DNA of 64,000 nt from Escallonia rubra. Taxonomy: Eukaryota > Streptophyta > Magnoliopsida > Escalloniales > Escalloniaceae. The notes beneath the pieces are model-generated. The model saw only the letters and a program-made list of their open reading frames with translations. It was not told the DNA's origin and made no database searches. Shown piece by piece: positions 15,465 to 25,777 of the stretch (the first letter of the stretch is position 1; each line of letters opens with the position of its first letter). A program made the translations under genes and the position numbers. The stretch spans positions 144,654 to 208,653 of the forward strand of contig JAVXUO010001013.1 of assembly GCA_033065855.1 (NCBI GenBank). The letters are read 5' to 3'.

Positions 15465-15856
15465 AAAGTGTTTTCTCATTACTGTGAAAAATTATAACAT
15501 TAATTTTTTGTGGCTAATTTTTTTTTAGTTAGAGCAAAAGAGGATCATAATCCCTCTCCCACATATCAATTGAAAAAGCTCTTTATTCGATGGTTTGCTA
15601 CATTTGCCCTCAGTTTTTATAGATGCTATTTGGATTCGGGGGCACACTGAATTTGGATGAACTTAATCATTTCGCAAATTTCAAGTTTTGGAGTTCTTAA
15701 TGTTTTTTCTTCCTTGGGTGTTATGTCTATGACCCGATCATATCAACCATAAATATTTATGGCTCGACGGTATAAAACGTAAAAGATAAATCATAGAATA
15801 ATTTTAAAGTCGGAACGAGTAAAGTGAGTGTTTACAGGTACTAAATCAAAATTTGT
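15465..15856. repeat. 387-bp direct repeat, copy 2
   Basis: Second copy of the sequence at 13221-13613, in the same orientation. It begins exactly where recognisable gypsy integrase sequence stops, and diverges from copy 1 after the shared CTAAATCAAA. Confidence 0.92.
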
Positions 15857-16285
15857 CGATTTGTTTTTCATGTATTAATGACGTCACGATTCAAATTATA
15901 CGGCCCTTACCGGGTTGTAGTTTCCGGTCGAGTCATTCTCACCACCGTAAATCCGGTTCAGTAAAACGGTTTTTGCTTTGATGCAACATGTGAAAATCAC
16001 ACAGAGAATTGAATCTTCTGTTGTAAAGGGGAAGGGTGTTGGGGCCGGAATCTCAACTGTCCACTAAGATCTAAAAGGTGAGGAGAGATGCCACATGAGC
16101 AGGGCTAAAATGGATGCTAAATGCAGAGATTGGCTCCTGACGGAGCGGTAACAATCCGCCGTGATTAATCCCTTCGTCTCTCACCTTCCACAGATTAACA
16201 TCTCCACCACCTCCAACCATTCGACCACCGTCATCTGCTTCAACACGCACACACGCACGCACGCGCGCGCGCACACACACACACA

Positions 16286-16337
<52 letters not shown>

Positions 16338-17062
16338 TTCTCTCTCTCGCATACTCTCTCTCTCTCTCTCTCTCTCTCAGAGAGACACACATACGCTAGC
16401 TGATCGTCGAAAAGCAGCTAGTGTCGCCGGTCAGAGTTGTTCAAACCGTTTGAGGTGGATCTCCGAAGACCTATCTACTCCTACTTTACGCGGTGTCTTT
16501 GTAATTTCAGGTTTCATTTGCTTTTATTGCCTACCAAAACTTCAAACCGTGGTAACTGTGGAGCATCTGCCTCTCATTTCCCTATAACTATGCTTTTGGC
16601 CTACCTTTAGGTAGCTCATGTGTGTATGTGTGCGTGAATCTTGTCCTGGATTTTGCTGCTATGTATAAATGACATTGTTGATAAATTTTAGTATTGAAAC
16701 GAGGCTCGATATCTTCTTTTCATTCCAATTGCGGAATTTATGTTAGAGTTTATATGGTAGTCTAGGAAGCACCGACACTTCATACGGGACGAGGTATGGT
16801 GTCTGATACCTGCTAACACCCCGACACCTCACCAGCTTTCATTTGCTTTGCTTGGCTTAATTCTTAATTGGCTAATTCCTTTCCTAATTCCTAATTTACA
16901 GCATAAATAATTTCTAATTGTGTTGGAATGTGATGTTGAGCTTAAGGTTGTTTGGCCATTTAATTTTAAAATTAGGAGGTTGAAATGTACTACTGTGTTG
17001 GAATTTGATGTTGTGTTGAGATTGGAAGGTTGAGCTTGGGTTGATATTGGAATGTGATTTAG
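15857..17062. other. Intergenic with compound microsatellite; left flank of the Mutator-like element
   Basis: Contains a compound CA/CG/CT repeat (16241-16385) followed by sequence that looks like an untranslated leader (about 16400-16510), possibly the start of the PPR transcript now separated by the transposon. That link is speculative. From about 16860 the sequence is degenerate AT-rich DNA with repeated TTGGAATGTGAT-like words that continues on the other side of the transposon. Confidence 0.4.
16241..16385. repeat. Compound (CA)n/(CG)n/(CT)n microsatellite
   Basis: Runs of CACG, CGCG, CA and CT dinucleotides alternate over about 145 bp: CA block, CT block, CA block, CT block. ORFs on both strands here are low-complexity artefacts. 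Confidence 0.95.
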
Positions 17063-17071
17063 TTTTATAAT
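17063..17071. repeat. 9-bp target-site duplication, left
   Basis: TTTTATAAT immediately left of the Mutator-like element, identical to 22667-22675. A 9-bp duplication is characteristic of Mutator-superfamily insertion. Confidence 0.93.
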
Positions 17072-17183
17072 GGGAAAATTGCAAAAACCACCCTCGTGGT
17101 TTGGGCCAGTTGCAAAAAGACCCTTGTGGTTACAAAAGTTGCAAGAAGACACCTGAGGTTTAAAATGTGTTGCACCCGTCAAG
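17072..17183 (+). repeat. MULE terminal inverted repeat, left
   Basis: 112-bp TIR, reverse-complementary to 22555-22666. Internally it is made of three imperfect ~27-bp units, each with a GTTGCAAAAA-like core followed by a CC(C/T)NGTGGTTT-like core. These are plausible repeated transposase-binding sites, which is inference. Confidence 0.93.
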
Positions 17184-17874
17184 AACCGTTACGGAATCAA
17201 CGAATTGACGTAAATACCGCTGTATATAACCACACTGTATTGTTTGTGAAACCCTAACATTCAATCTAATATCCACGGTCTCTCAGATGAACCCGCCGCC
17301 TCATTCTACCAAAAATAGACAACAAATCACCAGATAAATAAGAAATCTACAAAGAAGAAGACAAATCGCGAACAAAATCGAACTGTGGGCTGATAAATCG
17401 GTTCAAACTAGAACGAGCGAAGATCGAAGAAGAAATTACATTGACCGAAGTGCGATTCCAGGTAACCTTTTGACTTTGACAATGTGATTGATGAACCTAA
17501 GCGTTTATGTTTACTTTGTGCTTTTGTTAGACCTAGGAATTTCAACTTCTAGGGTTTCTGTTAACATTTAGGGTTTTTGAATTCTAGGGTTTCTATTAAA
17601 ATTTAGGGTTTCTGTTTAGTATAAGGTTTTGTGTATTCTACTTTTTTCGTCAATTCAAAGCCATGCAACTGATGTCCCCCCTCCTCCCCCGTTATTATAT
17701 AGTGCTAAAGTTTGGTGGCAATTGTTAATTTGATTGTGGTCCCCCTCTGTCCCCCACCCCCTTTGTCCCCCACCATATTCAACGTTATTGTATGTTAATA
17801 ATTGCATGTGTTTAAAAAGATTGCTTTAGGTTAAAAAAGCCTTGATTTTGTTTTTTTATATTGGCAGAATGTGA

Positions 17875-20800
17875 GGCAAAGTCACTATTGAAATTAATTA
17901 TGGTGGAGTTTTTACAAATCCACCCAATAGATCTTGGACTGGAAAGAAAGTAGAATTATTTGAATGTGACTTTGACTACTTGTCATGGTGGGAGCTTTTA
18001 GATATGTGCATGAGTTCAGGGTTACATGCTACTAGTACTATGATATATAGAATACCTGGAAAGACATTTAACAATGGGCTGATGTTAATACTTGATGATA
18101 GGGGTTTAAGTGATGCATTGTACCATTATCATGGTCATAATGTAGTCATATATGTCATAAGAGGTATGGATCCCCTAGCAGTTGTAGATAACAATCCTCC
18201 CCACCTTGCAATAGGAGATGGGTCTACTCCAGTAGGTGAAGTTGATGTGGCCATAGGAGATGGTGATGTTGATAATGCTGGAATAGGACTTAATGAGATT
18301 GTAGAGGGTGGTGTGACAGTTGAGGGAACTGAAAATGTTGAGGATGAGGGGGGTGTGACAGCTGAGGGTGGTGAAGCAGCTGAGGGTGGGGGAGTTACAA
18401 CTGAGGGTGTTGAAGCTGAAGCTGTTGAGGGGGGTGTGACAACTGAAGGTGGTGATGCTGCTCTGGGTGGTGAAGTAGCTGAAGGTGGTGAAGCTGCTTT
18501 GGGTGGTGAAGCAGCTGAGGCTGGCCAAGATACTGAGGCTGGCCAAGATACTGCTGAGGGTGGTGAAGATGCTGAGGGAACTGAAAATGTTAAGGATGAA
18601 GGTAGAGAGCCAGATGACCCTACAATTCCTGAGTTGGGTGAAGATTTAGAAGGGCCAGGGGATGATGATATATTTAACACTAACCCTAAATCTAAGCAGA
18701 AGAGTCACATTAATGAGCCCCCTGAGGAATGGTATTCTGAAGGTGAGGAAGAGGATGAACTGATGAGTGCTCATGGGTCAGATGAGGAAGAAGAGACAAA
18801 TAGGTGGCCAGAATTTTGTGCTGATGATTTGAACTATAAGGATGGGCCAAAATTGAAGGTTGGCTTGATGTTTCCAACTAGGGAGGTGCTTAGAGCTGCT
18901 GTTAAGGATTGGAGCATTAGACATGGATATGACTTTGAGTACCAACACAATGATAGCTGTAGAATTACATGTGTTTGCAAGTATGAAAACTGTGATTTTA
19001 GGGTGCATGCTTCTCCCATGCAAGGGACCACTACATGGCAAATCAAGACATTCAGACCAGATCATAGTTGTGGGAGGGACTATAATAACCACTTGGTTAG
19101 TGTTAAGTACATTGCACACAGGTATAAGGAGAAGTTGAGAGATGACCCTAACTGGAAGGTGGGAGCTATGAAGAAAGAAATATACAGAGACATGTTTGCT
19201 AATGCAAGCAAGCATAAAATATATAGGGCAAAGAGGTTAGCAAGAGAACAAATAGAGGGGGACATCAAGGCACAATTTGCAAGGCTTTGGGATTATGGGG
19301 CAACATTGCAAAAGCACAATCCTGGGACATGTTTCAAAGTTGAGACACTTAGGCCAAGTCCAGAGCTGGCACCTGTTTTTAAGAGGGTTTATGTTAGTTT
19401 TGAGGCATACAAAACTGGTTTTTTAAAAGGATGTAGACCCTTTATTGGACTAGATGGCTGTCATCTAAAAGGCCTTTATGGGGGACAGTTGTTGTCTGCT
19501 GTGGCTAGGGATGGGAATGACAACATGTTCCCTGTTGCTGTAGCTGTTGTTGAAGCAGAAACCAAAGATAGTTGGTCTTGGTTTTTGACAGAACTGGTTG
19601 AAGACCTTGGGGGTAGTGAAAACTTGGTATTTATTTCTGATAGGCAGAAAGGGTTGGTGGAGTCATTTAAGGATCTCTTACCTACAACAGAGCACAGATT
19701 TTGCATGAGACACCTGTATGCAAACTTTAAAAAGAGATGGGGTGGTAAAGAGTTGAAAGATTACCTATGGAATGCTGCCAGGGCAGGAACTGTTAATGAT
19801 TTCAATCATTGGATTGGGAAAATCAGGAATTTAGACAAAGATGGTGAAATTATGAAGTACTTAGAACCAATACATCCCACTCAATGGTCAAGATCTCACT
19901 TCAGTACCCATTCCAAGTGTGATACCTTGGTTAACAACCTAAGTGAGTCATTTAATGCATACATCATTGAAGCAAGGGACTTGCCAATTGTTAGCATGCT
20001 TGAGTGGATTAGAAAAAATTTGATGAACAGAATACAAATTAAGAAGAAAGGGATGGAGAAATTTGAGGGTGCAATCTGTCCTAATATTGTGAGAAATTTG
20101 GACAAGATTGTGGNAGAGGCTAGGGATTGTTTTGCAAGCTGTTCTGGTCAACTTGAGTTTGAGGTGGAGCATTTCAACAAAACCAGGGTTATCAACTTGA
20201 ATGCAAGGACATGTAGCTGTAGGATGTGGGATCTCACTGGGATACCTTGCTGCCATGCTGTGGCTGCCATATTTGTGAACAGAGATAGGCCTGAGACATA
20301 TGTACATAACTGCTATAGGAAGGATGTTTATTTGGATGCTTATAGCAGTATGATACATCCTGTTCCAAGTGAGGATGCATGGGTTGTCAGTGGTCCTGAT
20401 GCTTTAGCCCCACCTTTCTATAGAAGACCAGCTGGCAGGCCCAAAAAAATGAGAAGAAAAGGTGATGATGAGCTCAGAAATCCTTCTACAGTGGGCAGGA
20501 GCAAGAAGTATGTCACATGTGCAAGGTGTTTGGAAAGGGGTCACAACAAAAGGTCATGCAAAGGCCCAGTCCATCCACAATCCAGACTTGTAAGACAATC
20601 TCATGAGGTATGGCCCAGTACACATTTTATAACTTAGTTTGGGTCAACCTGTATGGCTGATTTTCAGTTTAATCGTTTTCTATAGGCCAACACAAGCAAG
20701 GGAAAGGAAAAGGCAGTGGATAGTACTGTGACTCCAGCCAAAAGAAAAAGGGTACTTTCTTTTTATTTTTCATTTGGAACTGACATCATTTGCATTTTTT

Positions 20801-21490
20801 ATTTTTGAAAAAAATAAGTTTCACATTGTTGTGAGAATATGTTTATTGCATAAACAAGCCTTGTGGTTTGAAAAGTTGCAAAAAGACCCTTATGGAACAT
20901 GTGTAGTTTCATTGATTGCATGAGACCCCTGTTATGCAATTTTGTTTTTTCTATAATTGGGATCATGTATGCACATGTACTCACAATAGGGGTTTAATTT
21001 TTTTAGGGAAGAAGACTCCCTAATCCATCAACTCCACAGCCAACTCCTCCACAGCCATCTCCTCCTATGCATACTATTTCACAGCCATCCCCTCCACCAA
21101 TGCCAGCTAGTTCACAAGAACAGGTAAATTGATGCTAAATAATTGTGTCTTTTGTCTTTTTTGCAAAAAGGATTATGTTTAAATAGTGTGATTGTATTGT
21201 TTGCCAAAACTGCTTCACAGCCAACTCCTGCACCTAGGCAAACTGCTTCACAGCCAACTCCTGCTTCAAGACCTGTCACAAGAACACAGCCAAGGGCTGC
21301 TTGGGTTCCACCTGGAGCTACAACTCAGAGGCCAACAGTTACTGCTTCTAGGCCTCCAACAGCTCCCATGCAAACTTCAAGGGGATCAAAAGTTGGCAAG
21401 ACAACATCTACCAAGGGTACTACATCAACTGCCAAGGCTGCTAAGAACAGGGTTGAAACACATGTTGGAGAAGACAAGGGGCAGAAGTAG
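17875..21490 (+). CDS. MURA-type MULE transposase
   Basis: DDE transposase of the Mutator superfamily. The frame is open from 17875 to the splice donor after 20607. Further exons 20686-20751, 21007-21123 and 21221-21490 keep phase and end in TAG. An N-terminal PB1-like region (about 17875-18160) is followed by an acidic Glu/Gly repeat tract (18300-18600). The catalytic triad, numbered from the TTG at 17980, is D492 (GLDGCH), D554 (ISDRQK) and E656 (NLSESF), with a C..H pair between the last two. A SWIM zinc finger follows (C745, C747, C757, H759), then a CCHC knuckle (C847, C850, H855, C860). The spliced tail is Lys/Arg-rich (KRKRGRR), then Pro/Gln/Ser/Thr-rich, suggesting nuclear localisation and DNA contact. 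The start is unresolved: the only nearby in-frame ATG (17869) is followed directly by TGA, so a start in an upstream exon or a non-AUG start is possible. N at 20114 makes one codon ambiguous. Confidence 0.92.
20854..20895 (+). repeat. TIR-like motif inside a MULE intron
   Basis: This stretch, between transposase exons 20686-20751 and 21007-21123, contains CCTTGTGGTTT followed by AAGTTGCAAAAAGACCCTTA. It closely copies the repeat units of the TIRs in the same orientation as the left TIR. It is internal, so it is not a terminus. Confidence 0.8.
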
Positions 21491-21903
21491 TACTATGCTA
21501 GGACAGAATTGAATCAGTGAGCCTGTTTTGGAGTATTATGCTAGGACAGCATTGTGGTTTATGTATTTTGTAAAACAGCATTTTGTTTAGTTATGACAGA
21601 ATTGAGAATGTTTTGGAGTATTATTGGAATGTTTTGTAAAACAGCATTTTGTCCATTGGAATTGAGAATTGTGTATAGCATTTGTCCATTGGAATGCAAT
21701 CTATGTTTTGAATATGTTGTGTACAACTGTATTGGAATACAATCTATGTGTTGGAATATTTTTCAATTGGCATATAGAATATGAGAAATCCAAACATCAT
21801 TTGCAGTATACACCTTCATGAGAAATGCAGACATAAACATCATTGTGATTATTTATTTGAACAACATAATAAAGGTACACATAAATTCCCAAAGAATAAA
21901 CAA

Positions 21904-22230
21904 CTACATAAACTTCACAATGGCTTTAATCCCTTCAAGTTTGGCAGCCAATTCATTACACCTACAACCACAAATTTGAGCATCTAAACCCATACAGTTT
22001 CTCCCAATACTTCCTCTCTTCTCATATTGGCTTGCATTATAGGGTTGGCACCAAGCCCAGAAATTGCATTCTCCTTTCTCACATACATAAAAAAGCCTCC
22101 CACAACTTGTTTTCCTCTCATCTTCAACAACCTTTATCCTAGCTCTCTTACCACAAAAACAAGACTTCCATGAATATCTTACATCAACCACAGCTCTCAC
22201 GGCTTGTCCACTTGTGCTTGAAGAAGACAT
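21904..22230 (-). CDS. GRF-type zinc-finger protein carried by the MULE
   Basis: A 108-residue intact frame starting at the ATG at 22230. It runs convergent to the transposase and lies wholly inside the element. A Ser-rich start leads into a GRF zinc finger: CFCGKRARI, then SCGRLFYVC, then ECNFWAWC, with the conserved Cys and Trp spacing. GRF fingers bind single-stranded DNA or RNA in other proteins (family knowledge). A Cys-containing C-terminal helix-like region (CGCRCNELAAKLEGI) follows. By position it is comparable to the accessory gene mudrB of maize MuDR, although unrelated in sequence as far as can be seen. A role in transposition is inference; it could also be a captured host gene. 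An upstream TTG at 22242 would add four residues. Confidence 0.75.
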   Translation of the reverse strand: MSSSSTSGQAVRAVVDVRYSWKSCFCGKRARIKVVEDERKTSCGRLFYVCEKGECNFWAWCQPYNASQYEKRGSIGRNCMGLDAQICGCRCNELAAKLEGIKAIVKFM

Positions 22231-22554
22231 TGACCTAGCCAATGTGACATTTCATCAAACATTTGGTGTGAAAAAAAAAAACTAGAAGATGAATGAAAGA
22301 AAACAATAAGTTTGAAAGAAAAAACAGCATACATACCTTCGATCTCTTCAATGTGTCAATTTGAGCTGCAAATTCAAGCTGAAGGAGCTTCACATGAACC
22401 AATTCTTCTTCTCACGGCTTGTCCACTGGGTTCAAGCCTTATAATGGTCAAAGAGATCTATCCAAGGGCAAAAACGGGATTCAAAGGTGTATTTAGCACT
22501 ATTACTTGCCATCCAGGCGCGTTTACCCCAAATGCGGTTAAAACAGACGGTATT

Positions 22555-22666
22555 TTTGACTGGTGCAACACATTTTAAACCTCAGGTGTCTTCTTGCAAC
22601 TTTTGTAACCACAAGGGTCTTTTTGCAACTGGCCCAAACCACGAGGGTGGTTTTTGCAATTTTTCC
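22555..22666 (-). repeat. MULE terminal inverted repeat, right
   Basis: Reverse complement of 17072-17183 with only a few mismatches. A 67-codon plus-strand ORF crossing it is an artefact of the TIR sequence. Confidence 0.93.
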
Positions 22667-22675
22667 TTTTATAAT
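22667..22675. repeat. 9-bp target-site duplication, right
   Basis: TTTTATAAT, identical to 17063-17071. Confidence 0.93.
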
Positions 22676-25600
22676 TGGAGGTTGATTTGAGTTTGAAATG
22701 TATTGTTATTTAGTTATGTGATGTTGTGTTGGAATGTGATCTTGTGTTGAGATTGAGAGGTTGACCTTGAGCTTGAAATGTACAAAGCTACGTGAGATGA
22801 ATGGATGAATGATAGCTTGATTTGCTACATTGAGAAAAATGTCTTCAAACTATTGGGCAGAAGGCTATCATCAAGCACTACCAATCTTCGGAGCCTTGTC
22901 GAGTAGTAATTCAGTGTTTTTGTTTGTAAACACTTAAATATCTATTTTGTATTTACTTTTTGTTGTGTTGTAAAGAGTTTTTAATGACTCTCATGAAACT
23001 TAATTATATCTTTTGTATGCTTTTAAAGTGCACTCATCTTTTGTATATTATTTTACTTATAAAATTGTATGCTTTTAAAGTGCACTCATCTTTTGATATA
23101 TTTTTTGCATCCCCTGAAAAAAAATACTGGTTCCGACACTGCTCGTAAGCGCCCGTCTTCGACACTTCATGACACCTCAAGTATCAAAATGTATGGGGCC
23201 AAGTACAAATTTTCAAACTTATTTTGGGGGTTTGTGTGTAATAATTGACAATTTTGGAGCTCTTTTAGAAATAAACTTTAAGGAAGCCTAATTAGATCGA
23301 CCCATTACCGTTTTCTGAGTTTTCTTCTTGCGGTGTCAAGGGAAGAGAACGAAGCAGACGACGCACCCAAACTGGTCGCCGGAGGATCTCGCCGCCGTCG
23401 CCGGATACCAGCAACAGGTACCTTCGTCTTTCTCTCTCATTCATTTCTTTTTTCCTTCTTTACTGGGTCTCCTTCTTTCTCTCTCATCTCTCTCTTTCGT
23501 TTCGGTACATTCGAAGATGACACGGTTGATGTAGATTGAGCCCTTGGTCGAAGGAAAGAGATAATATTTATGTGACTTTGTAAGATTTAAGTAGTGAAGT
23601 AATTTCTTATGACTTTGCAATAGTTCCCTGTTTCTGTTTCCTGTTCCTATTCCCTGTTTCTGTTCGGGCGGTGAAGGAGAGGGCGCTTTCCCTGTTTCTG
23701 TTACCTGTTTGCATGACTTAGTAAGAGTTAAGTTGTGAAGTACTTTGTTATTTTACGTACCAAGTTTTTTTAACTACATTGCATTTAAATTTTAAGTATG
23801 ACTTTTATTTGAGTTGCTTGTTTTGTGGTGTTATTGATTATTGTTTACTATTTTAGATGTAGAATGTATTTGACATCTAATGGCTATATATATACATAAA
23901 AAATATATATATATAAAAAAATTCAGTGGCGTCCAAAAATCTGGTCTTTTTGGAAATTGCGTTGTCCCGTGTCCTGGTCGGTGTCGGTGTCAGTGTCGGA
24001 TGTCCGTGTCCGTGCTACTTAGATGGTAGTTTGCTTTCGTGTTTCTGCTGTTTGGGCAACCTATATGCTTTAATTTTCTGATTAAGTATTTAAATTAGTC
24101 CTTTAGGTTTTGACCTGTTACATGTGCAGCGTGCACTTTCTTTGCTATGAATAGACATTACCTTGCACCTTGCTTTTGCACGTACATATTGACGCCTTGC
24201 TGCTTTATTACTATGTTATACTACCTTTGCGAGTTCCTAACATAGATTTAGTACCATGTAAACATCGAATTTTCACTTAAATAGTAATCATAGATTAAAT
24301 AAGTATGTTTCGGCAAGTCAAGGTAGGGTAAAAACAATGAGTGAAAGTCAACATTTACATGTACAAAATCTATCCTAGGAACTTGTGAAAAGCCGAATCA
24401 GAAAAAAATCCAATGGAGCAGAGGTAATATAAGTGATGCTTTCTGGAATATGCTAGATTAATTTTGTTTTATAACTTGCTGATCAGTTATAGTGTTGACA
24501 TGAGGCCTTGACGTGTTCTGTTCATTCAAATTGCTGAATGTGTTGGATTTTGCTGGTACTTAACGTTTGCTACTTTCCTGTTTGTGCGACCTATATGCTT
24601 TAATTAGTCCTTCAGGTTTGCACCTGTTATATCTGCAGCACACTTTCTGCGCTATATACAGAGATTAGCTTGCACCTTGCGTTTCTACGTATACATTGAT
24701 GCCTTGCTGCTCAAATTACTCTGTCATATGAGATTAGCTAAGTATGAAAAGAGAAAGCCCATGAAAATCAAAACTGCAGTCTTTTGAGCCTAATGTAAAT
24801 TCGCAATTGTTAAATCCTCTAGGCTAATTTGCGGGAGGCTATATAGAGACCAGTTATTGTTTGATGAGAACGCTCAGGAGGGTTTATTGCTTCATAGTGG
24901 ATATCCGTGTCTGACTATGCATATGGTGAGGGTCCTTATCCTTTATGCCCTAAAATCCATAGAACATCCTATTGATGTGTTAAGAGATCAACCATAGGTC
25001 AATTGCCGCTTATTGCTCCTTTGTGTTACTCTGAGCGAATTCTTCTTCATGTAGTTGATCTAGCCCAGGGGGAATAATTTCATCTGGTTCTAAGGTACCA
25101 TGTCCTTTTGCTCGAATTGTTCCACAATCACTCAGATGTAGTCGTAAGAGTGCAAAAAAGAAAAGCCAGAATAGTGGCCTTGGCGTTGTACTTTCTTGCT
25201 TATTTGCCTCAGTTCTTTTTCTTTATCGGGATCCAGAGTGGATACAACACATTGTCAAAGTGTCACCTTGACATGGTGGAATCTACCATTCAAGCTTATT
25301 TATCCCTAATCTTAGCGATTGATTCTGTATTTTATATCCAACAAAATCCATGACAGAATTATATTTCTGGTAAAATCTATGAATTGCTTCCCATTTGTAT
25401 CGGCATCGTTGTATTCCTTTCTTCATGCGCGTTCCATATATCCATTTCCTGTAGGAGCAGCAAATACTCAATCGATACGTTTTGTTTGAAAGTTTATTTT
25501 CTCTCTTTTGAAAAACTTTAGTAGTCTTTACTAACTTATCTTACTAGAATCCAGTCAAAAAATTTGGAGAAGGTAGGTTGATATAAGATTCCTCGTGTGG

Positions 25601-25777
25601 AACAGTGTGCAAAAAGTTCATTTGGAGATTTTCTGATACAGTATTGAATTTTACTTGTATGCGGGGGTACTTTCTTAACATGTTATAAATAATGACATGA
25701 TTAAACAGTGTTATGTAATCATTCTGTGCTGATGAAACCGCAGGGGTAAACATTCCAATAATCTTCTCGGCACCTTC
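22676..25777. other. Upstream region of the PPR gene, probable untranslated exons
   Basis: The right flank of the MULE is followed by a likely transcription start. About 23330-23418 is GC-richer and ends in a splice-donor-like CAACAG|GTACC. A candidate acceptor (ACCGCAG|GGG) lies near 25743, before the PPR start codon. The 2.3 kb between would be a 5' UTR intron. It contains a diverged internal duplication (24030-24225 and 24565-24730) sharing phrases such as CCTATATGCTTTAATT and GCCTTGCTGCT. No coding region was recognised here. Confidence 0.4.

Larger units (their letters stand above)
17072..22666 (+). mobile_element. Mutator-like DNA transposon (MULE), apparently complete
   Basis: A 5,595-bp element with terminal inverted repeats starting GGGAAAATTGC on the left and GGAAAAATTGC (reverse complement) on the right. 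It is bounded by a perfect 9-bp duplication TTTTATAAT. The TIRs match almost base for base over about 112 bp. Inside are a multi-exon MURA-type transposase on the plus strand and a convergent GRF zinc-finger ORF on the minus strand near the right end. A probable 5' UTR intron runs from about 17462 (CCAG|GTAACC) to 17867. The near-identical TIRs, perfect duplication and long open transposase frame suggest recent insertion. The single N (20114) and the unresolved start codon are the only visible blemishes. Confidence 0.94.

Noticed and set aside
16161..16403. ORFs on both strands rich in Ser/Leu/His/Thr or Arg/Glu/Cys/Val
   Set aside because: They are translations of a CA/CT microsatellite.
16829..17182. 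117-codon ORF and its partner at 22487-22690 sharing a protein segment
   Set aside because: The shared peptide is the translation of the MULE terminal inverted repeats, not a protein family.
18135..18680. 181-codon Pro/Ser/Ala-rich minus-strand ORF
   Set aside because: Antisense of the acidic Glu/Gly repeat tract of the transposase; the composition follows from the repeats.
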